DNA of 64,000 nt, taken from assembly GCF_002754245.1 (NCBI RefSeq), contig NZ_PEEX01000001.1, forward strand, positions 2,522,001 to 2,586,000, read 5' to 3'. Below the pieces are notes generated by a model that had not been told where the DNA came from, ran no database searches, and saw only the letters and a program-made list of their open reading frames with translations. This stretch comes from Chryseobacterium sp. 52 (GTDB lineage: Bacteria > Bacteroidota > Bacteroidia > Flavobacteriales > Weeksellaceae). The translations under genes and the position numbers were made by a program. Shown here one piece after another: positions 27,321 to 36,623 of the stretch (the stretch's first letter is position 1; the number at the start of each line of letters is the position of its first letter).

Positions 27321-27656
27321 ATGAATACTCAATACAACATCAATAAGGGGATTGGAAGAACCGTGGAGTTTAAGGGACTAAAGGCACAGTACCTTTTCAT
27401 TTTTGCCGGAGGGCTCTTGGGCATTCTGGTTTTGGTGATGGTTCTCTATATGGCAGGAGTCAATTCATACATCTGCCTTTTTATAGGCGGTGCCGGTTCC
27501 GGACTGATTATCTGGCAGACTTTCTCGCTGAATAAAAAATATGGTGAGCATGGCCTGATGAAAGTAGGTGCAAAGAAAAAGCATCCTCGTTATATCCTTT
27601 GCCGTAAGGCTATCCATCGCTATCTCAGATCCACTTCTAAAAAATCTGCCGTATGA
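27321..27656 (+). CDS. traF: TraF (DUF4133) membrane protein
   Basis: A 111-residue protein with two close membrane segments (about 25-45 and 48-68) and a basic C-terminus. The opening YNINKGIGRTVEFKGLKAQY and the FAGGLLGILV / FIGGAGSGLI segments match the Bacteroidetes TraF/DUF4133 family, which occupies the VirB3-like position beside the VirB4-type ATPase. It overlaps the start of traG by 4 nt, so translation is coupled. Confidence 0.93.
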   Translation: MNTQYNINKGIGRTVEFKGLKAQYLFIFAGGLLGILVLVMVLYMAGVNSYICLFIGGAGSGLIIWQTFSLNKKYGEHGLMKVGAKKKHPRYILCRKAIHRYLRSTSKKSAV

Positions 27657-30151
27657 GAAATGTACACAAAGCGGCTACGCTGGAAAGTAAATTTCCGTTG
27701 CTGGCTGTAGAAGAGAACTGCATTATTTCAAAGGAGGCCGATATTACGGCTTGCTTTATGGTTCATCTGCCGGAACTTTTTACCGTGGCCGGGCCTGAAT
27801 ATGAAGCGATCCACTCTGCATGGCATAAAGCAGTGAAAACACTGCCTGATTATACCGTGGTCCACAAACAGGACTGGTACATCAAAGAGAACTATGCACC
27901 CGATATTGACAGGGAAGGGTTAAGCTTCCTTGCAAAATCCTACCAGCAGCATTTCAATGAGCGTCCGTTCCTAAACCATTACTGCTACCTGTTCATCACC
28001 AAAACCTCAAAAGAAAGAATGCGGATGCAGAGCAATTTTTCCTCACTATGCAAAGGAGTTTTGGTTCCAAAGGAGATTCGTGACAAAGAGGCAATATCCA
28101 GATTTATGGAGGCAGTCAGCCAGTTTGAAAGGATCGTCAACGATTCAGGGCTTGTAAAGGTAAAACGCCTCACCGAAGAAGACATTCTTGGTGCTGAAGG
28201 CAAACAGGGTTTGTTGGAACAGTATTTTACCTTATCAAGGCAGACAGGAATGCCTATGCAGGATATTGCCCTGGGTACGGAAGAAATGCGGATCGGTAAC
28301 AACAGGCTTTGCCTGCATACCTTATCAGATACTGATGATTTGCCGGGAAGTGTCTCTACCGATACACGGTTTGAAAAGCTTTCTACAGATCGCAGTGACT
28401 GCCGTTTGTCTTTTGCAGCTCCTGTAGGTCTTTTGCTGAGCTGTAACCACATTTACAACCAGTATCTGTTTTTGGACAACAGCGATGATAATTTGAAGAA
28501 GTTTGAGAAATCTGCAAGGAATATGCACTCGCTGGCAAGGTACAGCCGAAGTAATCAGATCAATAAGGAATGGATTGAGCGCTATCTGAATGAAGCCCAT
28601 TCCTACGGGCTGTCTTCCATCAGGGCACACTTCAATGTGATGGCATGGTCAGATGATGCCCACGAGCTCAAGCAATTGAAGAATGACACGGGAAGTGCCT
28701 TAGCGCTCATGGAATGCAAACCGCGCCATAATACAACCGATGTTGCCACATTGTATTGGGCTGGTATTCCGGGCAATGCGGGTGATTTTCCCAGTGAAGA
28801 AAGCTTTTATACGTTTATAGAACCTGCCTTGTGCTTCTTTACAGAAGAGACTAATTATCAGAACTCACCTTCGCCATTCGGTATCAAAATGGCTGACCGG
28901 CTGACCGGAAACCCGATCCATCTGGATATCTCCGATCTGCCAATGAAAAAAGGCATCATTACCAACCGGAACAAATTTATTCTGGGTCCATCGGGAAGCG
29001 GAAAATCCTTTTTCACCAACCATATGGTCAGGCAGTATTTTGAGCAGGGTGCGCATGTACTTCTGGTTGATACCGGAAATTCATACCAGGGTCTTTGTGA
29101 GCTGATCAAAGGAAAAACCAAGGGAGCGGACGGCGTTTATTTTACGTATACCGAAGACAATCCCATTGCTTTTAACCCATTCTACACTGATGATGGGGTA
29201 TTTGATATTGAAAAAAGAGAAAGTATCAAAACATTGATCCTCACTTTATGGAAAAGGGACGACGAACCTCCGACCCGTTCAGAAGAGGTAGCCCTCTCGA
29301 ATGCCGTAAGCGGATATATCGAAAAGATCAAAAAAGACAGTATGTATCCTTCTTTCAATGGCTTTTATGAATTTGTTAAGGGAGATTACCGCAACATTTT
29401 GAAAGAAAAAGAGGTCAGAGAAAAAGATTTTGACATCGCCAATTTTCTCAATGTGCTGGAACCGTACTATAAAGACGGCGAATATGATTACCTGCTTAAT
29501 TCCGATAAACAGCTTGATCTGCTGAGCAAACGTTTTATTGTCTTTGAAATTGATGCGATCAAGGACCATAAGATCCTCTTTCCAATTGTCACCATTATTA
29601 TCATGGAGGTCTTCATCAATAAGATGCGAAGGTTAAAGGGGATCAGAAAACTCATTCTGATTGAAGAGGCATGGAAAGCCATTGCCAAAGAAGGGATGGC
29701 GGAATACATCAAGTACCTCTTTAAAACGGTGAGAAAATTCTTCGGTGAAGCAATCGTCGTTACTCAGGAAGTGGACGATATCATCCAGTCACCGATTGTC
29801 AAAGAAAGTATCATCAACAACTCCGACTGCAAAATCCTTTTAGACCAGCGTAAGTATATGAACAAGTTTGATGATATACAGGCGATGCTAGGGCTTACCG
29901 ATAAAGAGAAAGCGCAGGTCCTTTCCATTAATATGAACAATGATCCTTCCCGCTTTTATAAAGAAGTATGGATCGGTCTGGGAGGTACCCATTCCGCAGT
30001 ATATGCCACCGAGGTTTCCATGCAGGAATACCTGGCCTATACCACTGAAGAAACCGAAAAGCTGGAAGTCATGCAGCTGGCCAAAGAGCTTGGCGGCAAC
30101 GTTGAACTGGCGATCAAAAGAATCTCAGCCGACAAAAATGAAAATCAATAA
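27653..30151 (+). CDS. traG: TraG, VirB4-family conjugation ATPase
   Basis: An 832-residue ATPase that powers assembly of the conjugative type IV secretion channel at the inner membrane. The Walker A motif is GPSGSGKS (about 444-451) and the Walker B region is LILIEEAWKAI (about 667-677). A family-typical VVTQEVDDII follows. The N-terminal 400 residues form the usual TraG/VirB4 extension. Length is as expected for Bacteroidetes TraG. The start overlaps the end of traF, and traI follows after 36 nt. Confidence 0.95.
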   Translation: MRNVHKAATLESKFPLLAVEENCIISKEADITACFMVHLPELFTVAGPEYEAIHSAWHKAVKTLPDYTVVHKQDWYIKENYAPDIDREGLSFLAKSYQQHFNERPFLNHYCYLFITKTSKERMRMQSNFSSLCKGVLVPKEIRDKEAISRFMEAVSQFERIVNDSGLVKVKRLTEEDILGAEGKQGLLEQYFTLSRQTGMPMQDIALGTEEMRIGNNRLCLHTLSDTDDLPGSVSTDTRFEKLSTDRSDCRLSFAAPVGLLLSCNHIYNQYLFLDNSDDNLKKFEKSARNMHSLARYSRSNQINKEWIERYLNEAHSYGLSSIRAHFNVMAWSDDAHELKQLKNDTGSALALMECKPRHNTTDVATLYWAGIPGNAGDFPSEESFYTFIEPALCFFTEETNYQNSPSPFGIKMADRLTGNPIHLDISDLPMKKGIITNRNKFILGPSGSGKSFFTNHMVRQYFEQGAHVLLVDTGNSYQGLCELIKGKTKGADGVYFTYTEDNPIAFNPFYTDDGVFDIEKRESIKTLILTLWKRDDEPPTRSEEVALSNAVSGYIEKIKKDSMYPSFNGFYEFVKGDYRNILKEKEVREKDFDIANFLNVLEPYYKDGEYDYLLNSDKQLDLLSKRFIVFEIDAIKDHKILFPIVTIIIMEVFINKMRRLKGIRKLILIEEAWKAIAKEGMAEYIKYLFKTVRKFFGEAIVVTQEVDDIIQSPIVKESIINNSDCKILLDQRKYMNKFDDIQAMLGLTDKEKAQVLSINMNNDPSRFYKEVWIGLGGTHSAVYATEVSMQEYLAYTTEETEKLEVMQLAKELGGNVELAIKRISADKNENQ

Positions 30152-30187
30152 AAAGTTTAACACAACAACCAATTAAAATCCAAGACA

Positions 30188-30817
30188 ATGAAAAAACATA
30201 TGTTATGGGTGTGTACCGCCTTATTATTAAGCTTCACATCCGCTAAAGCACAATGGGTGGTTACCGATCCTACCAATCTCGCACAGGGAATTGTTAACTC
30301 AGCCCAGGAAATAGTGCAGACGTCAAGCACAGTGAGTAACACGCTTAAAAGCTTTCAGGAAGTACAGAAAGTGTATAACCAGGGCAAAGAATTCTATGAC
30401 AAGCTCAAAGCGGTTAATAATCTCGTTAAAGATGCCCGGAAAGTACAGCAGACCGTACTTATGGTAGGGAATATTTCTGAAATGTACGTATCGAATTTCG
30501 GAAAAATGATGAATGACCCGAATTTTTCACCACAGGAACTTACCGCTATTGCTTTCGGTTATTCGAAACTCTTGAACGAGAGTGGGGATCTGCTCAAAGA
30601 CCTCAAACAGATCATCAGTGAATCGAGTCTTTCCATGAACGACAAAGAGCGAATGGAGATCATTGATAAGGTGTATAAAGAGGTGAGCGAATACCACAAG
30701 CTGGTTAGGTATTATACGAACAAAAATGTCTCAGTAAGCTACTTAAGGGCAAAAAAGAAAAATGATGCCCAGCGTGTGCTCCAGCTTTACGGAACAGCCA
30801 ATCAAAAATATTGGTAG
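30188..30817 (+). CDS. traI: TraI (DUF4141) periplasmic transfer protein
   Basis: A 209-residue exported protein with a signal peptide (ending near AKAQ, residue 21) and a long helical body (SAQEIVQTSSTVSNTLKSFQ, then VQKVYNQGKEFYDKLKAVNN) resembling VirB5-type pilus-associated proteins. This is the Bacteroidetes DUF4141/TraI family. It is followed by traJ, whose ATG is 21 nt downstream. Some elements have a traH gene between G and I; here it is absent. Confidence 0.92.
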   Translation: MKKHMLWVCTALLLSFTSAKAQWVVTDPTNLAQGIVNSAQEIVQTSSTVSNTLKSFQEVQKVYNQGKEFYDKLKAVNNLVKDARKVQQTVLMVGNISEMYVSNFGKMMNDPNFSPQELTAIAFGYSKLLNESGDLLKDLKQIISESSLSMNDKERMEIIDKVYKEVSEYHKLVRYYTNKNVSVSYLRAKKKNDAQRVLQLYGTANQKYW

Positions 30818-30837
30818 ACCCTTTAAATCATATCACT

Positions 30838-31833
30838 ATGGACTTTGAAAATCTTCACGAAATATTACGCTCTTTGTATGACGAGATGGTACCATTGTCC
30901 GCCGATATGGCGGCTGTGGCCAAAGGAGTAGCCGGACTTGGGGCCTTATTTTATGTCGCCCTGAAAGTCTGGCAGGCTTTAAGCCGGGCTGAACCCATCG
31001 ATGTATTTCCACTCCTAAGACCTTTTGCTCTGGGTATCTGCATTATGTTTTTCCCTACCATTGTACTGGGAACCATTAATGCTGTGCTCAGCCCGATTGT
31101 GAAAGGAACGCACGGAATGCTTGAGAATCAGGTACTGGATCTTAATAAGCTGCAGGAGCAGAAAGACAGACTGGAGCGTGAAGCGATGCTTCGAAATCCC
31201 GAGACGGCGTATCTGGTATCCGATGAAGAGTTTGACAAAAAGCTTGAAGAATTGGGCTGGTCACCTTCAGATCTCGGGACTATGGCAGGAATGTATCTGG
31301 AACGTCAGAGCTATAAAATGGAGCAGGCCATTAAAAACTGGTTCCGTGATCTGCTTGAAATCCTGTTTCAGGCTGCTGCATTGGTCGTTGATACCATCAG
31401 AACGTTCTTTTTGATTGTTTTATCCATTTTGGGGCCTATTGCTTTTGCCATCTCGGTATGGGATGGCTTTCAATCGACCTTAACGCAGTGGATTACAAGA
31501 TATGTAAGCGTTTACCTGTGGCTTCCCGTGGCGGATATATTCAGTTCTATGCTGGCCAAACTCCAGTCCCTTATTCTCGAAAAAGACATCGAAAGTCTTT
31601 CCGATCCGAATTTCATTCCTGACGGCTCACAAACCGTTTACATCATCTTTATGATTATCGGAATTATTGGCTACTTCACGATCCCAACGGTGACAGGCTG
31701 GGTGATCCAGGCAGGGGGAGCAGGTAATTTCACCCGAAATGTTACCCAGACGGCACAAAAAGCTGGAAATATTGCCGGAGCAGGTTCTGGAGCTGTAGCT
31801 GGAAATATCGGGGGTCAGCTTTTGAAAAAATAA
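30838..31833 (+). CDS. traJ: TraJ, VirB6-like polytopic transfer protein
   Basis: About 331 residues with some six membrane segments and a Gly/Ala-rich C-terminus (IAGAGSGAVAGNIGG). The start MDFENLHEILRSLYDEMVPL and the stretch LPVADIFSSMLAKLQSLIL match the Bacteroidetes TraJ family, a VirB6-like inner-membrane channel component. The ATG at 30838 is preferred over a TTG at 30811 that would overlap the end of traI. Confidence 0.93.
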   Translation: MDFENLHEILRSLYDEMVPLSADMAAVAKGVAGLGALFYVALKVWQALSRAEPIDVFPLLRPFALGICIMFFPTIVLGTINAVLSPIVKGTHGMLENQVLDLNKLQEQKDRLEREAMLRNPETAYLVSDEEFDKKLEELGWSPSDLGTMAGMYLERQSYKMEQAIKNWFRDLLEILFQAAALVVDTIRTFFLIVLSILGPIAFAISVWDGFQSTLTQWITRYVSVYLWLPVADIFSSMLAKLQSLILEKDIESLSDPNFIPDGSQTVYIIFMIIGIIGYFTIPTVTGWVIQAGGAGNFTRNVTQTAQKAGNIAGAGSGAVAGNIGGQLLKK

Positions 31834-31858
31834 AAATAAATGAATAAAAACTCAAAAC

Positions 31859-32482
31859 ATGGAATTTAAAACACTCAGAAATATAGAAAACAGTTTCAGG
31901 CAAATCAGGCTCTATGCGATCATATTTGCGGTACTGTGTATTTTGGTGGTAGGATATGCTCTTTGGCAATCCTATCACTTTGCCGAGCAGCAGAGGCAGA
32001 AGATCTATGTACTGGATAATGGCAAATCACTAATGCTTGCCCTTTCACAGGACGCTTCCATCAACCGTCCTGTAGAAGCCCGGGAGCATGTCCGCCGTTT
32101 TCATGAATTATTTTTTACGCTGGCTCCCGATAAAAATGCCATTGAGAGCAATATGAAAAGGGCTTTCAATCTGGCCGATAGAAGTGCTTTCGATTATTAT
32201 AAGGATTTGTCTGAGAAGGGGTATTATAACCGGATCATTTCCGGAAATATCCAACAGCGTATAGAAGTGGACAGCATTCAGTGCAATTTTGACAGCTATC
32301 CGTATGCGGTGAAAACATTTGCCCGGCAATACATTATGCGTTCCAGCAATATGACGGAAAGAAGCCTTGTTACTTTCTGTTATCTGCTTAATTCAGTCCG
32401 TTCCGACAATAACCCGCAGGGATTTACTATTGAGAAATTCAGTGTTATCGAAAATAAGGACTTACAGGTTATAGACCGTTAA
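31859..32482 (+). CDS. traK: TraK, VirB8-like transfer protein
   Basis: A 207-residue protein with a single N-terminal membrane anchor (about 19-39) and a periplasmic domain, beginning MEFKTLRNIENSFRQIRLYA. The family-typical SFDYYKDLSEKGYYNRIISG-like stretch (here AFDYYKDLSEKGYYNRIIS) and IEVDSIQCNFDSYPY identify Bacteroidetes TraK, which occupies the VirB8-like position linking inner and outer parts of the channel. Next gene 10 nt downstream. Confidence 0.93.
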   Translation: MEFKTLRNIENSFRQIRLYAIIFAVLCILVVGYALWQSYHFAEQQRQKIYVLDNGKSLMLALSQDASINRPVEAREHVRRFHELFFTLAPDKNAIESNMKRAFNLADRSAFDYYKDLSEKGYYNRIISGNIQQRIEVDSIQCNFDSYPYAVKTFARQYIMRSSNMTERSLVTFCYLLNSVRSDNNPQGFTIEKFSVIENKDLQVIDR

Positions 32483-32492
32483 ACCAGACGAC

Positions 32493-32786
32493 ATGAAAAA
32501 ATTACAAAAAATGATCGATGCGTGTGCCGAGCGGGTAGAAAACCGCTGGCAAAGACTATCCGTCAGAAAACAGCGGAAGGTTGTCATCCTGTTTTTTACG
32601 GGATACCTTCTCATAACGACTTGTGTGATCCTAATGGTTTGGTACGATTCCAAAAGCCACGACATGAGGCAGAAACCTGCCATTGAACATATCAGCAACC
32701 CGTTACTGCAAAAAAAGAAAACCGCACTGCGTGCTGAAAACTCATCATCAACTATTCTAAAAAATCGGGAATATGAAAGAAAATGA
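32493..32786 (+). CDS. traL: TraL (DUF3989) small membrane protein
   Basis: A 97-residue protein with a basic N-terminal region (AERVENRWQRLSVRKQRKVV) followed by one membrane segment (about 34-50). This is the compact Bacteroidetes TraL family found between traK and traM. It overlaps the start of traM by 14 nt. Exact role unknown; it probably stabilises the inner-membrane complex. Confidence 0.85.
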   Translation: MKKLQKMIDACAERVENRWQRLSVRKQRKVVILFFTGYLLITTCVILMVWYDSKSHDMRQKPAIEHISNPLLQKKKTALRAENSSSTILKNREYERK

Positions 32787-34080
32787 AAAAAACACCGTAA
32801 AACTTACCGAAGTAAGGGAGAAAGGAGGGGCCGAAGTGGAACTTCCTCCATCAGACAGAATGCAAAAGCTGAAGAAACCGCTTATTTTCATATTGATGGC
32901 GTTTGTTTTTATCGGATGTATGTACCTGATATTTGCCCCCTCTTCAGATAAAAAAGATCAGCAACGAACAGGGCTTAACGAAGTGGTACCCCAGGCGACA
33001 GATGCGGGGATGCAGGAAGATAAAGGGAAAGCCTATGAATCCGATCTTTTACAACAAAAGGAATTGGAAAAGAAAAAATCCCTGACTGCCTTGTCGGATT
33101 ATTGGAATACGGATAGTATCGTTTCTAAATCCGGCACTCCTGCTTCAGGAAATACTCCGTTGGTTTCAGCTTCCAAAAATCAAGATGAAGCACTCAACAG
33201 CTATCGGAATATTCAAAGTACACTTGGAAATTTTTACGAAGATAAGGGAGAGACCACCCACTTGAAAAATGAAATACAATCCTTAAAGGCAGAATTGGCC
33301 CAAAAAGAAACTGTTCCTGCCAATCCTATAGGAAATCAACTGGCCCTGATGGAAAAATCGTATCAGATGGCGGCTAAATATTTTCCAAACAATACGGGTA
33401 AGACCGAAGAAAGACCCGTAAGCATTAAGAAGGACTCTTCCGAGAAAATCTCAAAAAAGGAATTGGTTGCCGATGTTTTTACAGCTAAAAAAAGTCTGGT
33501 TTCAGCTTTATACCGTGAACCAACAGACAGTGCACTACTTGCAGGTTTAAGTAAGGGGGAAGACAGAAAATTTTTTACGGCTGGCAAGGTGAAAGAAAAT
33601 AGCCAGATACCCAACAGCATCCGTGCGTGTATTCATGAAACACAAACCATATCGGTTGAAAATAGCGTACGATTAAGACTACTGGATCCGATGCGGATGG
33701 CGAAAATGGTAGTTCCAAAGGGAACAGTGGTTACCGCTATGGCCAAATTTCAGGGAGCAAGGCTTCAGCTTTTGATTCAATCTATAGAATTTGACGGGCA
33801 TATTATTCCCGTAGAGATTATGGTCTATGACCTTGACGGGCAATCCGGTCTTTCAGTGCCTTATTCACCTGAAAGAAGTGCCATTACCGAAATGGCTGCC
33901 AATATGGGCAATACCTCCGGCACAAGTGTTTCCCTCAGTTCTACAGCAGGTCAACAGATCACCACTGATCTGAGCAAAAGCCTTGTTCAGGGTATTTCGG
34001 GATATTTTGCCAAAAAAGTAAGAATGCCCAAAGTAACTCTCAAAGCGGGGTATCAGGTATTTCTTATCACAAAAAAATAA
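32773..34080 (+). CDS. traM: TraM, VirB10-like transfer protein
   Basis: A 435-residue protein with a cytoplasmic N-terminus, one membrane segment (about 36-56), a long proline/serine- and lysine-rich linker and a C-terminal domain of about 170 residues. The latter contains SIRACIHETQTISVENSVRL and RMAKMVVPKGTVVTAMAKFQ, typical of Bacteroidetes TraM, the VirB10-like component spanning the periplasm. Length and position are as expected. TraN follows after 23 nt. Confidence 0.93.
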   Translation: MKENEKNTVKLTEVREKGGAEVELPPSDRMQKLKKPLIFILMAFVFIGCMYLIFAPSSDKKDQQRTGLNEVVPQATDAGMQEDKGKAYESDLLQQKELEKKKSLTALSDYWNTDSIVSKSGTPASGNTPLVSASKNQDEALNSYRNIQSTLGNFYEDKGETTHLKNEIQSLKAELAQKETVPANPIGNQLALMEKSYQMAAKYFPNNTGKTEERPVSIKKDSSEKISKKELVADVFTAKKSLVSALYREPTDSALLAGLSKGEDRKFFTAGKVKENSQIPNSIRACIHETQTISVENSVRLRLLDPMRMAKMVVPKGTVVTAMAKFQGARLQLLIQSIEFDGHIIPVEIMVYDLDGQSGLSVPYSPERSAITEMAANMGNTSGTSVSLSSTAGQQITTDLSKSLVQGISGYFAKKVRMPKVTLKAGYQVFLITKK

Positions 34081-34103
34081 TGTCTAACACTAAACTAAAA
34101 TAA

Positions 34104-35027
34104 ATGTATCTATTATATAAAAATGTACTGGTAATAGTATTTATTGCCATTTACAGTGTACAGCTTAGTGCCCAGCAGCAGGAACCAACTCCTGTGAACG
34201 ATACCCTGAAAGCTGTATCCAGACTCAAGGCAGGTAAAATCGATCCGTATTGGATCACTGTTACCTATGATAAGACGACCCATATCATCTTTCCGTCTAA
34301 AATAAAATATGTGGATCTAGGGAGTGAGTATCTTATTGCAGGAAAAGCCGATGATACTGAAAACGTACTGCGCATCAAAGCTGCTGTTCGGGATTTTGAT
34401 CCCGAAACCAATTTCTCGGTGATTACCGAAGATGGACGTTTCTACAATTTCGATGTGTTCTACAGCCGCTATCCTTCTACTGTAAGTTATGATGTGCTTA
34501 AGATGCTTCACGCAGAAGAGAAAGAAAAGGTTAATGATGTGCTTTTTGAAGATCTTGGAAATCATCAGCCCTCAATAATAGAATCTGCCATGAAGACCAT
34601 TTATAACAAGAATAAAAAGCTGATCAGGCATATTGGCTCTTACAGTTTTGGAATCAGCTTCCTTTTGAAAGGGATTTATATCTATAACGGAAAGTATTAT
34701 TTCCATATTGAAGTAAAGAACACATCTAACGTTCCCTTCTTTGTAGATTTTATGACTTTCAAGATTGCCGACAAGAAAACGGGCAAACGGACTGCTGTTC
34801 AGGAAAATGAATTGGTTCCTCTGAGGCTCTATTTTCCCTTAGACCATATAAAAGGTAACGGTATTGAAAAAAATGTGGTGCTGCTTGACCAGTTCACGCT
34901 TGCCGACGATAAGATTTTGCTCATAGAGATTTTTGAGAAGAATGGGGGCAGACATCAAAAATTGGAAGTTGAAAATTCCGATCTGGTCAATGCAAAGCCG
35001 GTTACCGATCTTAAACTGATTTTTTAA
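34104..35027 (+). CDS. traN: TraN, VirB9-like transfer protein (DUF4138)
   Basis: A 307-residue exported protein with a signal peptide (ending near LSAQQ). It contains the family stretches ITVTYDKTTHIIFPSKIKYV and YLIAGKADDTENVLRIKAA in the first 100 residues, and GSYSFGISFLLKGIYIYNGK further on. Bacteroidetes TraN (DUF4138) is a periplasmic/outer-membrane VirB9-like partner of TraM. Located as expected between traM and traO. Confidence 0.93.
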   Translation: MYLLYKNVLVIVFIAIYSVQLSAQQQEPTPVNDTLKAVSRLKAGKIDPYWITVTYDKTTHIIFPSKIKYVDLGSEYLIAGKADDTENVLRIKAAVRDFDPETNFSVITEDGRFYNFDVFYSRYPSTVSYDVLKMLHAEEKEKVNDVLFEDLGNHQPSIIESAMKTIYNKNKKLIRHIGSYSFGISFLLKGIYIYNGKYYFHIEVKNTSNVPFFVDFMTFKIADKKTGKRTAVQENELVPLRLYFPLDHIKGNGIEKNVVLLDQFTLADDKILLIEIFEKNGGRHQKLEVENSDLVNAKPVTDLKLIF

Positions 35028-35046
35028 CCCTGTAAACCAAAGCGAG

Positions 35047-35610
35047 ATGTATAAATATTTAGTAGCCATTATAATCGTGGTATTGAGTACTACAGGTGTA
35101 TCTGCCCAAAGACTTATGAGAGGGCAGAAAGGTTTTGAAATCAGCATGGGGCTGATCTCTGACAAGAGGTCTCTGCATGATAACTTCTATGTGCAGGCCG
35201 GTATGACCATTAATGAAAAAAGAGGGAATTATCAATTGTGGGCAGTTGAATATGCCCGTAAAAAGCATGAATTTGAGACTTATATTATTCCGGTAGAAAG
35301 CTACTTAGCTGAGGGAGGCTACAGTATCTGTCTTTTGGGAGATAGGGCGAAGAATATCTCTTTAAACCTTGGGGTAACCGGGCTGTTGGGGTATGAAACG
35401 ATCAATCGAGGTGAAAGCAGTCTGCCTAACGGAGCTGTTATACAGGATAAGAACAGTTTTATTTATGGGGGAGGAGTAAGGCTGTCTCTTGAAACCTATC
35501 TGACTGATCATTTTGTTTTGTTGTTGCAGGGAAGAGTGAAAGGAATTTGGGGGACTTCTGTAGAACAGTTTCGACCATCTGCCGGAGTTGGAATACGGTA
35601 TATTTTTTAA
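35047..35610 (+). CDS. traO: TraO conjugal transfer protein
   Basis: A 187-residue exported protein with a signal peptide (about 1-20, ending VSAQ). The mature part (RLMRGQKGFEISMGLISDKR, then YFLLLQGRVK-like strands and the ending RPSAGVGIRYIF) looks like a small outer-membrane beta-barrel, consistent with the Bacteroidetes TraO family. TraQ follows after 17 nt. Confidence 0.9.
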   Translation: MYKYLVAIIIVVLSTTGVSAQRLMRGQKGFEISMGLISDKRSLHDNFYVQAGMTINEKRGNYQLWAVEYARKKHEFETYIIPVESYLAEGGYSICLLGDRAKNISLNLGVTGLLGYETINRGESSLPNGAVIQDKNSFIYGGGVRLSLETYLTDHFVLLLQGRVKGIWGTSVEQFRPSAGVGIRYIF

Positions 35611-35627
35611 TTTTTAAATCTCAGATC

Positions 35628-36092
35628 ATGAAATATCCTATTATAAAAAATGTTTTAGCTTCAGGCCGTTTAAAGTTTCTAATGTCAGGTGTAGCATTGG
35701 GAATGCTATTCTTTGCCATAATCTCCTGCGATAGGGAGTTAGATATAAAAACAGTTTTTCCTTTTGAGTTAGAGGTTATGCCTGTTCCGAAAAGCATCTC
35801 TAAAGGTGAAAAGATAACGATACGATGTAGTATTAAGGCAGAAGGTAGTTATGAAGGTACGCAATATTACATCAGGTACTTTCAATTTGATGGTGCCGGT
35901 AAATTGTCAATGAGTAATGGCAAAATATTTACGCTGAAACCCAATGATTCATACCTGGTGCCAACGGAGGTCTTTCTACTGTATTATGAATCGGCGTCCA
36001 ATGTGACCCAGGCATTTGATGTTTGGATTTCTGATAATAAAGGGCATGAGCAGAAAGTAAGCTTTCAGTTTAATGCCAAAGACAAGGAATAG
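35628..36092 (+). CDS. traQ: TraQ (DUF3872) lipoprotein
   Basis: A 154-residue protein starting at the ATG at 35628; an upstream start at 35547 would overlap traO. The signal ends in a lipobox FFAIISC, giving a lipidated cysteine near residue 31. The mature part has two beta-sandwich-like segments (IKTVFPFELEVMPVPKSISK and NVTQAFDVWISDNKGHEQ). It matches the Bacteroidetes DUF3872/TraQ family. It is the last tra gene and is followed by a strong terminator, so traP (primase) is absent from the usual place. Confidence 0.85.
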   Translation: MKYPIIKNVLASGRLKFLMSGVALGMLFFAIISCDRELDIKTVFPFELEVMPVPKSISKGEKITIRCSIKAEGSYEGTQYYIRYFQFDGAGKLSMSNGKIFTLKPNDSYLVPTEVFLLYYESASNVTQAFDVWISDNKGHEQKVSFQFNAKDKE

Positions 36093-36118
36093 GTATCAAA
36101 ATATATATTGTTAAAAAG

Positions 36119-36147
36119 AAAAGGTCTGCCATTGGCAGACCTTTTTT
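36119..36147 (+). terminator. Rho-independent terminator of the tra operon
   Basis: AAAAGGTCTGCC-type stem: the arms 36119-36130 and 36134-36145 pair perfectly around ATT and are followed by a T run. It lies 27 nt after traQ. An A-rich left flank lets it work in the opposite direction too, for the XRE gene at 36179-36559. Confidence 0.85.
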
Positions 36148-36178
36148 CGTTATAGTGATCAAGACTTATTATCTATAA

Positions 36179-36559
36179 TTACTTGTCAATAAGCTTATCA
36201 ATTAATTTGCCTTGCATTTCAATGAGTTTGGCCATTTCTTTTTGGTTATCAATTAAGCTTTTTATAAGCTCAGGCGAGTTGATATGCATATTTGAAATAG
36301 TTTCGATATTCTGATTGACAATATTGGATCCTCCAAAAGTATTGTGGGAAATCATATAAGTAGGATCATCGAGTAGATCGTGAATACTAATTTCGAAGAA
36401 ATCACAGATTTTGGCAATATTTTCATTAGTAGGCATAGAAGCGTCTGTTTCCCATTTATGGTATGCTGGTTGGGTAACTTTCAATTCCGCTGCGATCTCA
36501 TGTTGAGAGAAACCTTTCTGTCTGCGCATCCGCGCAAGTTTGGTTCCGAGTGTAGTCAT
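36179..36559 (-). CDS. XRE-family transcriptional regulator
   Basis: A 126-residue protein with an N-terminal helix-turn-helix (LGTKLARMRRQKGFSQHEIA, then AELKVTQPAYHKWETDASMP) and a C-terminal coiled or helical region (NMHINSPELIKSLIDNQKEM...KLIDKLIDK) that could mediate oligomerisation. It is convergent with the tra operon and lies next to a paired repeat in its own upstream region (36591-36623), which suggests autoregulation. It is a candidate regulator of the Rhs locus or of tra. Confidence 0.85.
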   Translation of the reverse strand: MTTLGTKLARMRRQKGFSQHEIAAELKVTQPAYHKWETDASMPTNENIAKICDFFEISIHDLLDDPTYMISHNTFGGSNIVNQNIETISNMHINSPELIKSLIDNQKEMAKLIEMQGKLIDKLIDK

Positions 36560-36590
36560 TTTAGAATTTTAAGGCTAAGATATTAAAAAT

Positions 36591-36623
36591 AAATTTATAA
36601 CCACCGGTTATCAAATTTATAAC
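36591..36623. promoter_or_regulatory. Operator-like repeat upstream of the XRE regulator
   Basis: AAATTTATAAC occurs twice (36591-36601 and 36613-36623), 22 bp apart (two helical turns). Between and overlapping them lies an inverted repeat ATAACC (36597-36602) / GGTTAT (36606-36611). The site is 32-64 bp upstream of the XRE start codon, a position that fits an autoregulatory operator. Confidence 0.45.

Noticed and set aside
35547..35627. Upstream extension of the traQ gene
   Set aside because: It overlaps traO and lacks a signal peptide; the ATG at 35628 gives a normal lipoprotein signal.
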